A program made the translations under genes and the position numbers. From positions 32,564,914-32,628,913 of the forward strand of contig NC_016132.3 of NCBI RefSeq assembly GCF_000005505.3: DNA of 64,000 nt. Reading direction: 5' to 3'. Position 1 is the first letter of the stretch; each line of letters opens with the position of its first letter. Below the pieces are notes generated by a model. The model searched no databases, was not told the origin of the DNA, and saw only the letters and a program-made list of their open reading frames with translations. Shown here in pieces: positions 1 to 11,084 of this stretch. The stretch comes from Brachypodium distachyon. Its lineage: Eukaryota > Streptophyta > Magnoliopsida > Poales > Poaceae.

Positions 1-34
1 AAGTGTCGAAGCAGGAGCTGCCGCCGATTGCGCG

Positions 35-982
35 ATGGTGTCGAGGACGCCCACGAAGGCACCAGCTCCGAGGCCCTTCAACGGCAGCCCCGCGAAGCCG
101 TCGCCGTCGCCGACGCCGGCGGCGAGGCGCCGCAAGGCCTTCCGTGGCGGTTGTGGCCGCCGCCTGTCCGCCACCAAGCGGAGCGGAGGCTCCCCGCTCA
201 AGTCCCTCGCGGCTGCCCCCGCCGCCGTCGCCTCCTCCGTGCGCTTCTGCCGCCGCCGCCTCCTCAAGCTCTTCGCCCGCCTCACCATCCTCGGCTCCCC
301 GGCCAAGCGCAGGGCGGCGGCCGCCGGTTTCCAGCGCCTCCGCTCCATTCCGCTCCCGCCTACGCCCAAGCCGCTGCTGTCTCCCCGTGCTCAGCGGCAG
401 AACAGGGTGCACGCCACCGCCCTCCCGCCGCCGCCGGAACCGGGGAAGAAGACGCTCTTCCTCGACCTCGACGAGACGCTCATCCACTCCCAGACCGACC
501 CGGTGCCGGCGCGCTACGACTTCACCGTTCGCCCAGTCATCGGTGGCCAGGCGATCACCTTCTACGTCACCAAGCGCCCGGGCGTCGACGAGTTCCTCCG
601 CGCGGCGGCAGAGGCCTTCGAGGTCGTCGTCTTCACCGCGGGGCTGGAGCAGTACGCCTCCCTCGTGCTCGACCGCCTCGACCCCGACGGCGCGGTGATC
701 GCGCACCGCCTGTACCGCGGCGCCTGCCGAGACGACGGGGATGGCAGGCTCGTCAAGGATCTGGCTGCCACTGGCAGGGCCCTCGACTGCGCCATCATCG
801 TCGACGACAACCCAAACGCGTACTCTCTGCAGCCGGAGAACGCCGTCCCGGTGGTGCCGTTCCTTGACGACGCCAACGACCAGGAGCTGCAGAAGGTGAT
901 GGGCTTCTTGTACGTCGCCGCCGGGTTCGACGACACCCGAGAGGCCATCAGATGCTACAAGGATCTCGTCTCGCCCAACTGA
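35..982 (+). CDS. SCP1/FCP1-like (NLI-interacting factor) phosphatase, 315 aa
   Basis: Single-exon gene of the HAD-superfamily CTD small-phosphatase (NIF) family. These enzymes remove phosphate from serine/threonine in RNA polymerase II CTD or other proteins through an aspartyl-phosphate intermediate. The C-terminal half (about residues 138-310) carries the hallmarks: DLDET with nucleophile D144 and acid/base D146, T201 in VFTAG (motif II), K241 in VKDL and the D257-D258-N259 metal-binding motif. The N-terminal 135 residues are basic, rich in Arg/Lys, Pro and Ser, look disordered and lack an obvious domain. The first ATG of the frame is at 35 and the reading frame is open to TGA at 980-982. 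The promoter lies outside the window. Third positions are strongly GC, as in many grass genes. Family assignment is firm; the substrate cannot be told from sequence. Confidence 0.9.
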   Translation: MVSRTPTKAPAPRPFNGSPAKPSPSPTPAARRRKAFRGGCGRRLSATKRSGGSPLKSLAAAPAAVASSVRFCRRRLLKLFARLTILGSPAKRRAAAAGFQRLRSIPLPPTPKPLLSPRAQRQNRVHATALPPPPEPGKKTLFLDLDETLIHSQTDPVPARYDFTVRPVIGGQAITFYVTKRPGVDEFLRAAAEAFEVVVFTAGLEQYASLVLDRLDPDGAVIAHRLYRGACRDDGDGRLVKDLAATGRALDCAIIVDDNPNAYSLQPENAVPVVPFLDDANDQELQKVMGFLYVAAGFDDTREAIRCYKDLVSPN

Positions 983-1381
983 TCGAGTTGCCGTGCCAGC
1001 GAGGAGAAGGCGTTGCTAAGCAGTGTCAGGTTGAAATTTTCTCCCTCTTTGGGTCAGATTGTTGAATTGGTTTGGAGATGGTGGTGAGCGACGTTTTTTC
1101 AGGATCTTCCTGAATGCAGATTGTGGAAATACTCATATATTTATGTGGTTCAGATAAACTGAAACTGGAACTGTGGAATGCTGAAGATGTCCTCAAATGA
1201 TTTATGCATCTGGATGTAAATCTGTCTATTGGAAAAACTTCCACTGGGGAGTGTATGGTTCATGCTTTGCATCATTTTGGAAAAACTAATTCGGTTTAGC
1301 TTCAAACTCTGCAATGTTTGACATAATTCGGTATGTCACAAAACCAAGTTTTTTGTTGACCGTGTAAAACTTCCTTTTGCA
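983..1381 (+). other. 3' flank of the phosphatase gene
   Basis: AT-richer DNA after the stop codon, presumably the 3' UTR and downstream flank. I see no convincing polyadenylation signal and no further gene. Confidence 0.4.
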
Positions 1382-1710
1382 TCAAATACTGGTTACATGG
1401 TTCAGGAGTAGAGGAACTACAGTAGTAGGTTGATCATCCAGCCATACTTGCTCAGGAAGATTAGCATCTCTGGCAAGACTGTCAGCCACAGTATTTGCCT
1501 CTCTGAGGCAGTATTCGAAGACAATCTTCGTGTCCTTGGCTAGATTTGCACAGTTATCAATCACCGCCGCTGCAGGCTCCCTGGAGAAACCACCATCCTG
1601 CATAGCTTGAACGAGTTCCACATTGTCAGAGTTGACAACAAACTCCGGTGCATCAATCCCAAATGGCCAGCAAGCTGTAGTCCATGAAGAAGACCATTTT
1701 TGGATAATTT
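1382..1710 (-). pseudogene. RNase H domain fragment of a LINE-type retroelement
   Basis: The minus strand encodes about 100 residues resembling the plant-type RNase H domain (RVT_3) found at the C terminus of grass LINE ORF2 and related proteins. Visible landmarks are VNSDN (the middle acidic motif), then LVQAMQDGG, a helix, and REANTVADSLARDA near the end, followed by a typical VPLLLNHVTS tail and stop. The upstream part (about 1625-1710) continues in frame without a start codon, so it is a fragment. It lies in the same orientation as the reverse-transcriptase zinc-binding fragment at 3134-3787 but 1.4 kb away. They may be pieces of one old LINE or two separate ones. Confidence 0.6.
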
Positions 1711-2011
1711 CTATTGGTAAAATAGGATTTCAAAAATTATTGCCCCACCCCAACACCCAACTGGGTACGCCCCTGGGAGACTTGCATGAGAATGTGGCTG
1801 TTACGAAACCAAGTTAAGAGAGTGGCCTCTTCCTGAATACTCCTACAGTCCTACTGAATTGCAGATCGACCTGACATTGAATAGTAGAATGTTTTAAATC
1901 ACCTAATATCAAAAATTACTTTTGTCCAAGGGGAGAAAGTGCAAGGAGGAAGGGCAACAGGGGACCTGACCAGCCAGACGACGAAGCCTAGGTTTTTTAC
2001 GGTACCATTTA

Positions 2012-2132
2012 CTACTCCCTCCGTTCCATAATTCTTGTCGAAATCTTACATATATCTAGACACATTTTAGGAATAGATACATCTATTTTTGGGCAAATTT
2101 GAGACAAGATTTATGTAACAGAGGAAGTAGCA
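2012..2132. mobile_element. Stowaway-type MITE
   Basis: About 120 bp beginning CTCCCTCCGTTCCATAATTC and ending with an imperfect inverted copy (GAGGAAGTAG). The termini and AT-rich interior match the Stowaway (Tc1/mariner-derived) consensus common in grasses. Flanking TA is present. Confidence 0.85.
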
Positions 2133-2720
2133 CTATTTTGGGGACTAGTGTTGCATCCAATCTGGCAGTCAATTAGTAGGCTATTTAGAAATTTTCAGGT
2201 TGGGCTATTTTTGTTTGTAAGGGCACCTTGATCACGAGGCATGTTTGGGGAGGAGGATCGGGGTGCAGTGCACTGCAAACTCCAAAATTTAGGAGTTCAA
2301 TCGGGAGATCGCCAAACCGGCGATCTTCTTACTTCCAATGTTATTATCGGCGTCTCCCTCTACCACTAGCTACGAGCATATATTACCGCCATTGATGAGC
2401 TTGAAAAGCAACATCCAGCATTCTAGCTCATGCATAATGTACTAGTGGTAGCATGTCCGTAGCATCCGGCCATATCTGTGACAGGATGTTGCGGTAGACT
2501 ACACACAGAGTGGGGACTGAGCATAAGTCAAACTAATGGCGACCTCCGATCACACAGCGCGGGTCGATGGTATGATACTGCTGTATCCATCGATCCTCGA
2601 TGTAATGTTGATTACCACTTGTCATTCCTAGGGGAACTCGTGGATCTGCTTGGGCAGATTTGGTTGCCCCACAAAAGACCCACTTCTATAAAGTTTCAGA
2701 AGAGCCTTTTGAGGTAATGA
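2133..2720. other. No gene recognised
   Basis: Mixed-composition DNA with only short unsupported reading frames. I see nothing beyond the neighbouring repeats. Confidence 0.4.
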
Positions 2721-2769
2721 GCTACATCTAGAGGACCAAAGGGCAAAGGGCAATGTCGGAACAGCATCG

Positions 2770-2932
2770 TTCCATGACCAAGAAAGGTTCCTTCATAGTG
2801 TCTTTAAAGACCATTGTAATTAACCGCTCCCCGTATGTTCTCCACCCCCTCTCTTTTGAAATATTCATTTTGGTTTTAATAAAGTTGTGCAGGCTTGCCA
2901 GCCGTAGTTCAGATAAAAAAAACTAATCACAT
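2770..2932 (+). mobile_element. 3' tail of a LINE or other poly(A) retroelement
   Basis: Ends with an AATAAA-like signal (TTTTAATAAAG), a short unique stretch (GTGCAGGCTTGCCAGCC) and a run of eight A at about 2925-2932. This arrangement is typical of grass LINE 3' ends. No coding part is attached. It abuts, tail to tail, the minus-strand LINE fragment that follows. Confidence 0.4.
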
Positions 2933-3019
2933 GACAAATAAAGGTCAAAGTTGCAAAAAAAAGTTGACGAAAAGCAGCAGCGCTGCGATTCAATGATCAA
3001 TGATTAAGCAAGAAGAATA

Positions 3020-4093
3020 TACATGGATTACAAAGCTAGGCAACCAGATCTAGCAACACAACGAAACTACCGAAATACAACAAATTTTAAAGTAACTCAG
3101 GAGGTCTATCTAAATGAAACCACGAAAGTTCGATCATTGGATCAAAAGGGCTCCCTTAAGACCAGCAAATTTCCAGCCCGCAATCTCCTCCATTGCACGA
3201 CCGATGATGGTCACCTTAGATGCACTTTTGCTCTTGAACGTCCTGGCATTCCTCTCCTTCCAGATGATCCACCAGAACAACGTCAAAAAGGTTCCAAGAC
3301 GCTCCCTAGAGGCCGCCAACGAGATCCCTTCCGCACAGCCTCCCCAATGATCAAGCATCGAGCTACCCGGGGAGCCGCACCAGACAAGTGGCAAACTCCA
3401 CAGCTGCAGGAGATACACGCAAATATCTGACACCACCGGACAGGCAATGAAGAGATGAGCCGCAGTTTCCGGATGAAGCCGACAAAATTTGTAGAGCGGA
3501 TCATGATCGATTCCTTTCCGGGCGAGACGATCGGCTGTGAGGCAACGATTTTGAAGAGCAAGCCATGCAAAGAAGCGGATCTTCAAGGGAATTCTCACCG
3601 GCCAGACAAGGGAAGCCAACAGGGAGAGAATGCGCCCATGCATCTGGAGCGAGTATGCTGAGGCAGCCGAGTAGCAGCCAGAGCCATTAAATTTCCAGAC
3701 AATTACGTCCTGCACCTCGGTGAGATGGACCTCCTGCAGGCTGCAGACGAACCCAAAGGTCGACGAACTGGGCAAGCACCTGAGCATTAGGCTCGCGCCT
3801 AACAGCCGAGACCCATCTCTGATTCCTCAAGGCCGCTTGAACAGAGAGATTTCGGCCGGTAGAAGCAGCAAAAGGCTCAGGGAATTGATCTTTAATGGTG
3901 GTGCCATGATCATGCCAGAAACAACATCGGGCCCATCTCCAATCACAAATCTGGACCCAGCCTGGAAAAGAGCTAGCGTGGTGGCATCCCTGGCAAAAAA
4001 ATTGAATCTCTCCAGATCAGCGCCTCCCCAGCATTTCCATAACCAACGCACACGAAGCATTTCCATTATTTTATTTACGTACGGAGAGAGCAC
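3020..4093 (-). mobile_element. LINE ORF2 C-terminal fragment (RT zinc-binding domain)
   Basis: The minus strand reads first, at 4093-3827, a segment with VRWLWKCWGG and GSRFVIGDGPDV, typical of the spacer after the reverse transcriptase of plant LINEs. At 3787-3134 follows a zf-RVT domain: DVIVWKFNGSGCYSAASAY, then KIRFFAWLALQNRCLTADRL, a Cys/His cluster and WWIIWKERNARTFK. The two blocks are in different frames and no polymerase core is present, so this is a 5'-truncated, frame-shifted remnant. Confidence 0.8.
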
Positions 4094-5458
4094 ATAGCTT
4101 ATTTATTACAATGAACGGAGAAAATAAGTTCAGATAATTAAACTGAGCACACAAGAAAAACATGTACTCCGTAGGACAGATGGCGAAATGCAACAGTTAT
4201 AAAAGAAACAGCCGGATCACCACGTGAGGTCAAACGCACACTGTGTAATCTCGAATCACCAACCGTCTTGAAAGATTATAGAATTGTCAATGAGCTAAGC
4301 AGAATTATTTTTCATTTCTTCTTTCTTTGTACTATCTGCACATCTGGCGTACAATCCACGTAGAATGTCAAAGATTTGAGCCCGATTGCACGACCAACGG
4401 CAACAGTGCAGCGCTGTTCGGTTCTGAAAGAGACTGGCTCTCGGTCTAATTGCAAAGAAAATCCTAGAGTGGTTAGCGTGAACATTGCGACTCAAATTAA
4501 TCATATACTATTCCACTACTCCGTCAGTATCATTTCGTGCACTCCAAACTCTTGTTTGATTTATTGCTGGGATAAAATAGAATCATCGACGTTACGATCC
4601 TCTGTCCTAAAGAAAGACAGTTTTGTGTAACCCGATGCCTTTTAGAATTAGGATTTAATTTTGATAACAAATCAAAATGGTGCAGACAGTTACAAGAGGA
4701 CAAAACGATGACTTTTCTTTTCCTTCTTCCTTTTCACCTTTTGCTCTTTTCTACGAAAGCTAGGAACATCGTGAATGCCGTGACCATCCAAGTAAGGCAC
4801 ACGACATCATTATCGTACTTTATGGGAAATTTTGTCAAGCCATTGGTAAGCGAAACAAGTCCAAATCACAGCAGACGCCTGATCCTTGTTTTTTTTTAAT
4901 TTGAAAGGTATTGCTATTTATTAATCGCCTGATTTTTAAGAAAAAAGTCTTAAATCACAGTCGACGTTGTTGGATGATCAAGATTTGATTGTCATCATCA
5001 TTCTCTTCTCTCTCCCACTTACTATCGTTGGATTAAAATCCGACGGTCAAACACGTCGATACTCTAACTAAAAAACAGTTGACTACTCAATAGCACATCC
5101 GTAATTTAAAAAGGTATCGACCCAAAACTGAGCTCGCAAATAGGCACCGACTGTGCAGGACTTTTTTAGAAAATCAGGGACCCCTCCCCGGCTCCATTTT
5201 ATTGAAAATGAAACTAACCGACCGAGTTCAATGCCGAATTCAAATACAAGTTGCGGTTCAGGACTTGTCTTGCATTCACACCAATATAAATTTTGGAGGT
5301 TAGTATGGATCAGTCTATACCATTGGATGGAATGGATGACTCGTGTAGATTTGAGTCATTTGACTGACCTCCTTATATAGTTATATGCATGATTTTCGCT
5401 CAAATGACAAATAACGGACAAAGTTGCAAATCGACGACGATTTCCATATCCAAAACAC
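4094..5458. other. Anonymous intergenic DNA
   Basis: AT-rich sequence with homopolymer runs (for example near 4890 and 4940) and no recognisable coding region, RNA gene or transposon end. Confidence 0.4.
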
Positions 5459-5606
5459 TACTCCCTGTGATTCTAAATTTGTTGACTTAAATTTGCCTAA
5501 ATATGAATGTATCTATTTTTAAAAAGCGTCTAGATACATATAATATTTCGACAATATTTTCTTCAAAAATAAATATTTCGACAATAATTTAGAATCGGAG
5601 GGAGTA
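5459..5606. mobile_element. Stowaway-type MITE with internal duplication
   Basis: Starts CTACTCCCTGTGATTCTAAA and ends AGAATCGGAGGGAGTA, an inverted pair. The internal segment AAATATTTCGACAATA is present twice in tandem (about 5545 and 5572), making the copy slightly longer than its relative at 34764-34879. Confidence 0.8.
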
Positions 5607-6510
5607 TTTATTTGGCAAAATCTAATCGGTACGCATGATCGGTTTGATCTAATCAGGGACACCACGGCAAAACAGCCTGCATGCAGCACGAAGTAGCCAA
5701 CGTTAATGGCAAATGGCCGACTCATTTTATTGCTAGATATTTGAATAGTCAAAATGTTTTGCAGCTCAAACTGCAAACTTCTTTGGTAACCAACATCAAA
5801 CTCCCCCTAACCCAAACCATCAAACGGTACGCATCTATAGTCAACCCGCGTTCACGGCCTAGCTAGTCTGCATGCCGCGTGGAGTCTGCTCATGGTGACG
5901 GGCATGACGGCTCAGCATTGCCTTTCTAACTAAAAATGTCACGGGCGTTAATAATCCACCTGATTCGTCCCGAAAACTGAAGCCATGCAAAGTTTTTTGT
6001 TTTTTTTAACAGATTATATTAGTACAAACAACTTCTTTTCTTTGCGAGAACATACAACTTTATTTCGAGGGAAATTAATACATCTAGACATACAACTTGA
6101 TGTTGCTAGTTGTACAGTCTACGCAAGGCATATACGGAAACATGTGCGGGCCCACTGACATGCGGGCGCCACAGCCGTCCATTCTAGTAGGCAGATTCCC
6201 TCGTACCTGTTACTCCAGAAGACTAAATGGAGTACTAGAAAAGGACGTTCCTGTCTTTTCACATTTTCACATAGAGAAAAAAATAAAAAAATGGTTCGGC
6301 AGTCTCTCTCCCGTAATCCCGTTTACCCGATTCCCTGCCGCCGTCCTCGCTGGGCGCGCTGCCGCCTTTCCAGCCTCCGGCCGCCGCCGCCTTCACAGCC
6401 CGCTGCCCGCTTCCATCCTGGCAGAACGCACCGCTGCTGCTCTTCCAGCGCGCCGCCGCCGTCCTCGTGCGGCTGCCACTGAACATGCACCCGCAGCGCG
6501 AGCCGCCATG
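5607..6510. other. Intergenic; GC rises sharply after 6310
   Basis: The first 700 bases hold no feature I can support. From about 6310 the sequence becomes very GC-rich and leads into the 86-bp tandem repeat. Confidence 0.35.
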
Positions 6511-6795
6511 CCTCCTTCCCAGCCTGCGGCCGCCGCTGCCCTCCCATGGCGCGCCGCAGCCGTTGTTCCTTGAGCCCGCGGCGGGCGCCGCCACCGCCTC
6601 CTTCCCAGCCTGCGGCCGCCGCTGCCCTCCCATGGCGCGCCGCAGCCGTTGTCCCTTGCGCCTGCAGCGGGCGCCGCCATCGCCTCCTTCCCAGCCTGCG
6701 GCCGCCGCTGCCCTCCCATGGCGCGCCGCAGCCGTTGTCCCTTGCGCCTGCAGCGGGCGCCGCCATCGCCTCCTTCCCAGCGGGCGCCGCCATTG
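6511..6795. repeat. GC-rich tandem repeat, 86-bp unit
   Basis: The block CCTCCTTCCCAGCCTGCGGC starts at 6511, 6597 and 6683, and its first bases recur at 6769. This gives three full units and a partial one at an exact 86-bp spacing. Units 2 and 3 are nearly identical; unit 1 differs at several places. Because 86 is not a multiple of 3, each unit is read in a new frame, so the long overlapping Pro/Ala/Arg-rich reading frames here on both strands are best explained as repeat artefacts. Confidence 0.9.
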
Positions 6796-7015
6796 TCCCT
6801 CGCGCCGTCTTCACAGCCATCTGAGTACCCCAGCGAAGGAGCGAGGGGAAAGGAAATACGATTTTACCCTCGTCTTCTCAATACTCCGTCTAATACTTCA
6901 CTTCTCTAGATTGGAGTATCCGGGAGTAGTAACTAATCTATGCCGTTGGATCAATTAAAATAAACGGACCAAATTAATTTCATGGTACCGTAGAAGGCCT
7001 CTTCTAGTATGACTT

Positions 7016-7106
7016 GCTTTGCCAGTAAAACATGTCTGCAGATCGCTTTGCCAGTAAAACATGTCTGCAGATCGCTTTGCCAGTAAAACATGTCTGCAGA
7101 TCGCGT
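7016..7106. repeat. Tandem repeat, 29-bp unit, about three copies
   Basis: GCCAGTAAAACATGTCTGCA followed by GATCGCTTT repeats at 7021, 7050 and 7079 with no changes until the last few bases. It lies about 200 bp upstream of the aquaporin TATA-like element. Confidence 0.9.
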
Positions 7107-7303
7107 TTAGATGCCGAGAAACTTTGGTATGAACAGACTCAGCTGCCATTTTCCGGGCTGAGCCTTAGACTAGTCTCTCTGCACACCTTATATCCGTGAG
7201 AGATGATTGCGAAAGTGGTCAATCCAAAGAACCCGCAAGATAACACTTGCCAGGAAACGTGGACCTCGCTCTATATCTAGCTGGAGCATGGACGCCTGGA
7301 AGC

Positions 7304-7312
7304 CATAAATAG
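7304..7312 (+). promoter_or_regulatory. TATA-like element of the aquaporin gene
   Basis: CATAAATAG lies 88-96 bp before the chosen ATG, a normal distance for a plant 5' UTR of about 60 bases. Position and sequence fit; no transcript evidence is available. Confidence 0.45.
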
Positions 7313-7399
7313 CAGACGCGGAGGAAAGGGTGATTGATCAACACGCAGATCAAAGCTAGAGATAGTGATAGAGATATAGAGAGGGAGTGATCGGAGAGG

Positions 7400-8956
7400 A
7401 TGCCAGGAGGAGAGCATGGAGGTAGTAATGGCCTGCAAGAGCACGCCGGAGCTCTGGAGGAAGGCAGAGGAGGAGGAGGGAATGAAGCAGAGGATCCGGA
7501 GAAATCTCCCAACAGCAGCGGCAAGCACCCCATGCTCTCTGTCCAGTTCGTCCAGAAGGTATGTGTTTGTATATGCATATGATTTTCTTCGACCAATTCT
7601 TCCCCTTCTTTCCCTTTGTGCATATCTTGACATGATTCTTGGATTTTTATCCAGAAGATCGTAGTTGATCGCCCTTACACAAGCACTCCGTAGTTCAGGT
7701 AGGAGAAACAAAACACAGTAGTGTCCAAAGTCGAAACACTAGAAGAGTCAAAGGAATGGACAAAGCTGAGAAACTCTCGCGTGGTTTGATCCGCTAAGAG
7801 CGTGTCAGCATGTGAATGAATACACAACAATCCAAAATCAGCGACAATAGTATAACATTGCGGCTAAGGGAAAATTCCAAAAGAATTATTCGTTCGTGTT
7901 TGCAAATTGTCATCGTTCTGCTGCTACAGCCAGTCTTCATTTGGTCATACTTGCAATCAATCAATCAGTATCTATCCATCCATTAAATTAAATTTATCAA
8001 CAACATGTGGCCAACTCGGACAAGCAATTGACCTGAACTTGTTTGTTGAAGATCCTGGCGGAGATCTTCGGGACATACTTCCTGATCTTCGCGGGGTGCG
8101 CGGCGGTGGCCGTGAACCAGAGAACCGCCGGCACGGTGACGTTCCCGGGCATCTGCATCACGTGGGGGCTGGCCGTGATGGTCATGGTGTACTCCGTGGG
8201 GCACATCTCCGGCGCGCACTTCAACCCGGCCGTCACCTTTGCCTTCGCCACCTGCGGCCGGTTCCCCTGGAAGCAGGTCCCGGCCTACGCGGCGGCGCAG
8301 CTCATCGGGTCCACGGCGGCCGGGCTCACGCTGCGGCTGCTGTTCGGGAGAGAGCACTTCGTCGGGACCGTCCCGGCCGGGTCCGACGTGCAGTCGCTCG
8401 TGCTCGAGTTCATCATCACCTTCTACCTCATGTTCGTCGTCTCCGGGGTCGCCACCGACAACAGGGCTGTAAGTATAAGATCAGCATTTGGTGTATTGCA
8501 AACATGGTTTGCAGCATGATTTCAAAGTGCGGAAAGAGGGATTTAGTAGAAAATTTCAATCGGTCGGTTTGATCACCGCCCTGTTTCGCAGATTGGTGAG
8601 CTCGCCGGTCTGGCCGTTGGAGCTACCGTGCTACTAAACGTGCTCTTTGCCGGGTACTTCACGACAGCTTCCGTGATCTGGTCTCCATTTTATATTTTGA
8701 TTCTTATATTCCGTCCTGGAGTCCTAAACAACCTTTGATACGCAGGCCTATATCAGGAGCGTCCATGAACCCGGCGAGGACGCTCGGCCCGGCGATGGTC
8801 GCCGGCCGCTACAAAGGCATCTGGGTCTACATCGTCGGCCCGGTTGGCGGGGCCGTGGCCGGCGCCTGGGCCTACAATCTCATCCGGTTCACTAACAAGC
8901 CGCTGCGAGAGATCACCAGGACCGGCTCCTTCCTGCGAAGTGCAAGGATGGGCTAA
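7400..8956 (+). CDS. NIP1-type (NOD26-like) aquaporin, four exons, 282 aa
   Basis: Plant major intrinsic protein of NIP subgroup I, a membrane channel family known to pass water poorly and small uncharged solutes such as glycerol and arsenite. Exons inferred from GT/AG sites and frame: 7400-7558, 8052-8468, 8592-8653 and 8746-8956 (849 nt including TAA). Both NPA motifs are intact (N111-P112-A113 and N221-P222-A223). The aromatic/arginine filter reads W91-V209-A218-R224, the subgroup I signature. Six hydrophobic helices fit the family. The N-terminal 53 residues are hydrophilic and end [10 protein letters not shown], as in other grass NIP1 proteins, which decides the frame and the ATG at 7400 over the overlapping frame at 7416. 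The C terminus has a Ser in [12 protein letters not shown], the region where NOD26 is phosphorylated. The gene appears intact. Confidence 0.9.
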
Positions 8957-9411
8957 GCGCAAAAAGAACTGATTTACAATGTTGTTGCTTGTAGTTATAG
9001 TGATGTCGATTGGAATGTTGTAGCGAAACTGTGATTGCGTTGTGAAGTTCTTCTCTGTTTTATTTTGGTCATTTCTCTACATCCTTGCTGGCCTGGATTG
9101 TTAGCTTAACCTTTGCAGGATTGGGTCACCTAACTGTCCTGATTTACTTCCAGAACGCAGTGACCATGCTCTGTAATTCGGGTGTCTGGTGATGTCAGTT
9201 CCTGACTCTTTGTTCTTGTCGTTTGTCTTTAAAGTTGGCTTTTGGTTGTTGCGACGAAATATGCAGGATGTTGATTACCACTAGCCATTCCTAAGACTAA
9301 CTGCCCATGGAGATAAGAGAGCAAGGAATAAGATCTCAGACGATTGGACTACCGTGTCACATCATGACATTTGAGAAAAATGTATGACAAACCCTCAAAT
9401 AGTTGTACTGG
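8957..9411 (+). other. 3' flank of the aquaporin gene
   Basis: T-rich sequence consistent with a 3' UTR and downstream flank; no gene seen. Confidence 0.4.
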
Positions 9412-9640
9412 CCTGGCCAAGTAAAATGGTGTCATGCATCTAAACTAATTGGCTCCATATGCACATTCCATATTTCCACGGCAAGTCAAACAGGTGACAT
9501 TGACAATTGATTTTTTTAATATAATTTAAAATTTTGATACCAAGCGACAACTTGGGGCGCTGGTCAAATAAAATGGCGTCATGCATCTAAGCAAATTGCC
9601 TGTCCATTCCATATTTGCTCGCAAGTCAAAAAGATGTGAC
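9412..9640. repeat. Diverged direct repeat, about 85 bp, spaced about 146 bp
   Basis: GGTGTCATGCATCTAA with CATTCCATATTT and GCAAGTCAAA (about 9428-9495) recurs as GGCGTCATGCATCTAA with the same following blocks (about 9573-9633). Several substitutions and small gaps indicate an old duplication. Confidence 0.6.
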
Positions 9641-11059
9641 TTGCCACGTTGGCATTAGAATTTTTTTAGTCTTGAGTTCATTCAACTCAAAAACCAATAA
9701 AAGATTCAAAGTGGACCCACACGGGCTGATAGTGTCTGGTGAACACTTTCTGTCGGCTGACTAGGGTCCGGGTCCAACTAAATAGTCATCATGTCATCCC
9801 CACGTGGCAAATCAGGGATAAAACATGCCAAGTTGGCGCCGAAACCGTTTCGGACGGGTCGAGGGACCATTGATATCCCGTTTGGACAGTTGATGGCCGA
9901 AAAGTATACGGAAAAAAAATTGTGTGGCCATTTATGTACTAATCGATAAGTTGAGGGATGAAAAATACTCCGTGCCCTCCTCTTGGCCGTGGTCCTCATG
10001 GCGGCGCGCACTCCTTTCTCGGCGGTGGCGACCATGAGTAGTGGCGGCGACTAGTTGGGCGGTGCAGCGGCTGTGGTGATGCGGTGGGGCGGCGGGCAGA
10101 CGTGTCGGGGAGGTGGGCTAGTGCAAGGAGGTGACGGCCATGGCCTGTGGCAAGAAGCAGGTGCTGCAGGATGGGTCCACCCCTACTCGAGCGGCTGAGC
10201 GCCAACCGTTTGCTTCTTTCCTATCGACATCGGTATGAAGAAATCGAGGAATGGAAAAAAATATTAGGTTGGATGACAGGCTTCGTCACTGAAAATAGCT
10301 TTGTTGTTACCGTTCATCTATGTTGAGAGAGAGGGATCCCCTGACTTTAAGTCAGGGGATCCAAGTCCCTCTGTTGAGCACCAGGATAACTGATGTTGTA
10401 CCTTCCTTTTCTTGAAGAGTGCCTTGTTTTTCCTAAGAAATGAAACTACACCCGACGGGTAGTTTTCAGAAGCAAAAGACAGTTTTAGTATATTTTGACT
10501 TCCAGGTATATTAGTTCCTCTCCAAGAGAAGCCATACCAATCAAGATTCAAGAACTAGAACTAAAACTATAAAAATTCTTCCGTGAAACAATCTAATGAA
10601 AAATTGTTGTGGGAAATTCAACAAGGACACATCGACTGTACTGAAATTTGCAAAAAAAAAAAAAAAAAAACAACCTATATCTTGTGTGAGTACCTAACAA
10701 CAAGAAACATTAATGGTCCCAAAATTGACCTGCAGAGGAGGAGAGAAAGGACAAGAGGAACTCACCGTCCTGGAGAAGTCAAAGGCGTCCTCTGCTATGC
10801 TTGATAGGGTTATACAGATGATGTCAATGGCAGCGCAGAGTAGGGTAGGAGAAGAAAGAGAGGGGAGAGGGGGGAGACGTACCATGGGCTCGTACTCCCC
10901 GACAGTGAGACTGGTAGCGAGGTCGCTGCCATTGCGGCGGGAACAGAGGTCGCGACCGGCCGTAGACGCGCAACGCGGGGACGGCAACACAGAGCAGGCG
11001 ACCACTGCGCAGAGGCGGGTCAAGGCAATGCGGAGGTGGGCGACGGAAACACGAGTTCG
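9641..11059. other. Intergenic; contains a palindrome and an A-rich run
   Basis: No gene is convincing. It includes the palindrome described separately and a run of about 18 A near 10652-10669. The last 350 bases before the CACTA element are GC-rich but give no recognisable protein. Confidence 0.35.
10334..10362. repeat. Perfect 12-bp inverted repeat (hairpin)
   Basis: GGATCCCCTGAC, five-base spacer TTTAA, then GTCAGGGGATCC. It could form a stable stem-loop or be the fused end of an unrecognised transposon. No T-run follows. Confidence 0.7.
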
Positions 11060-11084
11060 ACTCACTACTACAGAAAGGCTTATC

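Noticed and set aside
562..948. Minus-strand frame opposite the phosphatase
   Set aside because: A shadow of the highly GC3-biased coding frame on the plus strand.
6259..6820. Long overlapping reading frames on both strands rich in Pro, Ala, Arg, Gly
   Set aside because: They follow from the 86-bp GC-rich tandem repeat; no domain, and composition alone keeps the frames open.
7016..7106. CRISPR-like array
   Set aside because: The 29-bp units are directly adjacent with no spacers; a eukaryotic minisatellite.
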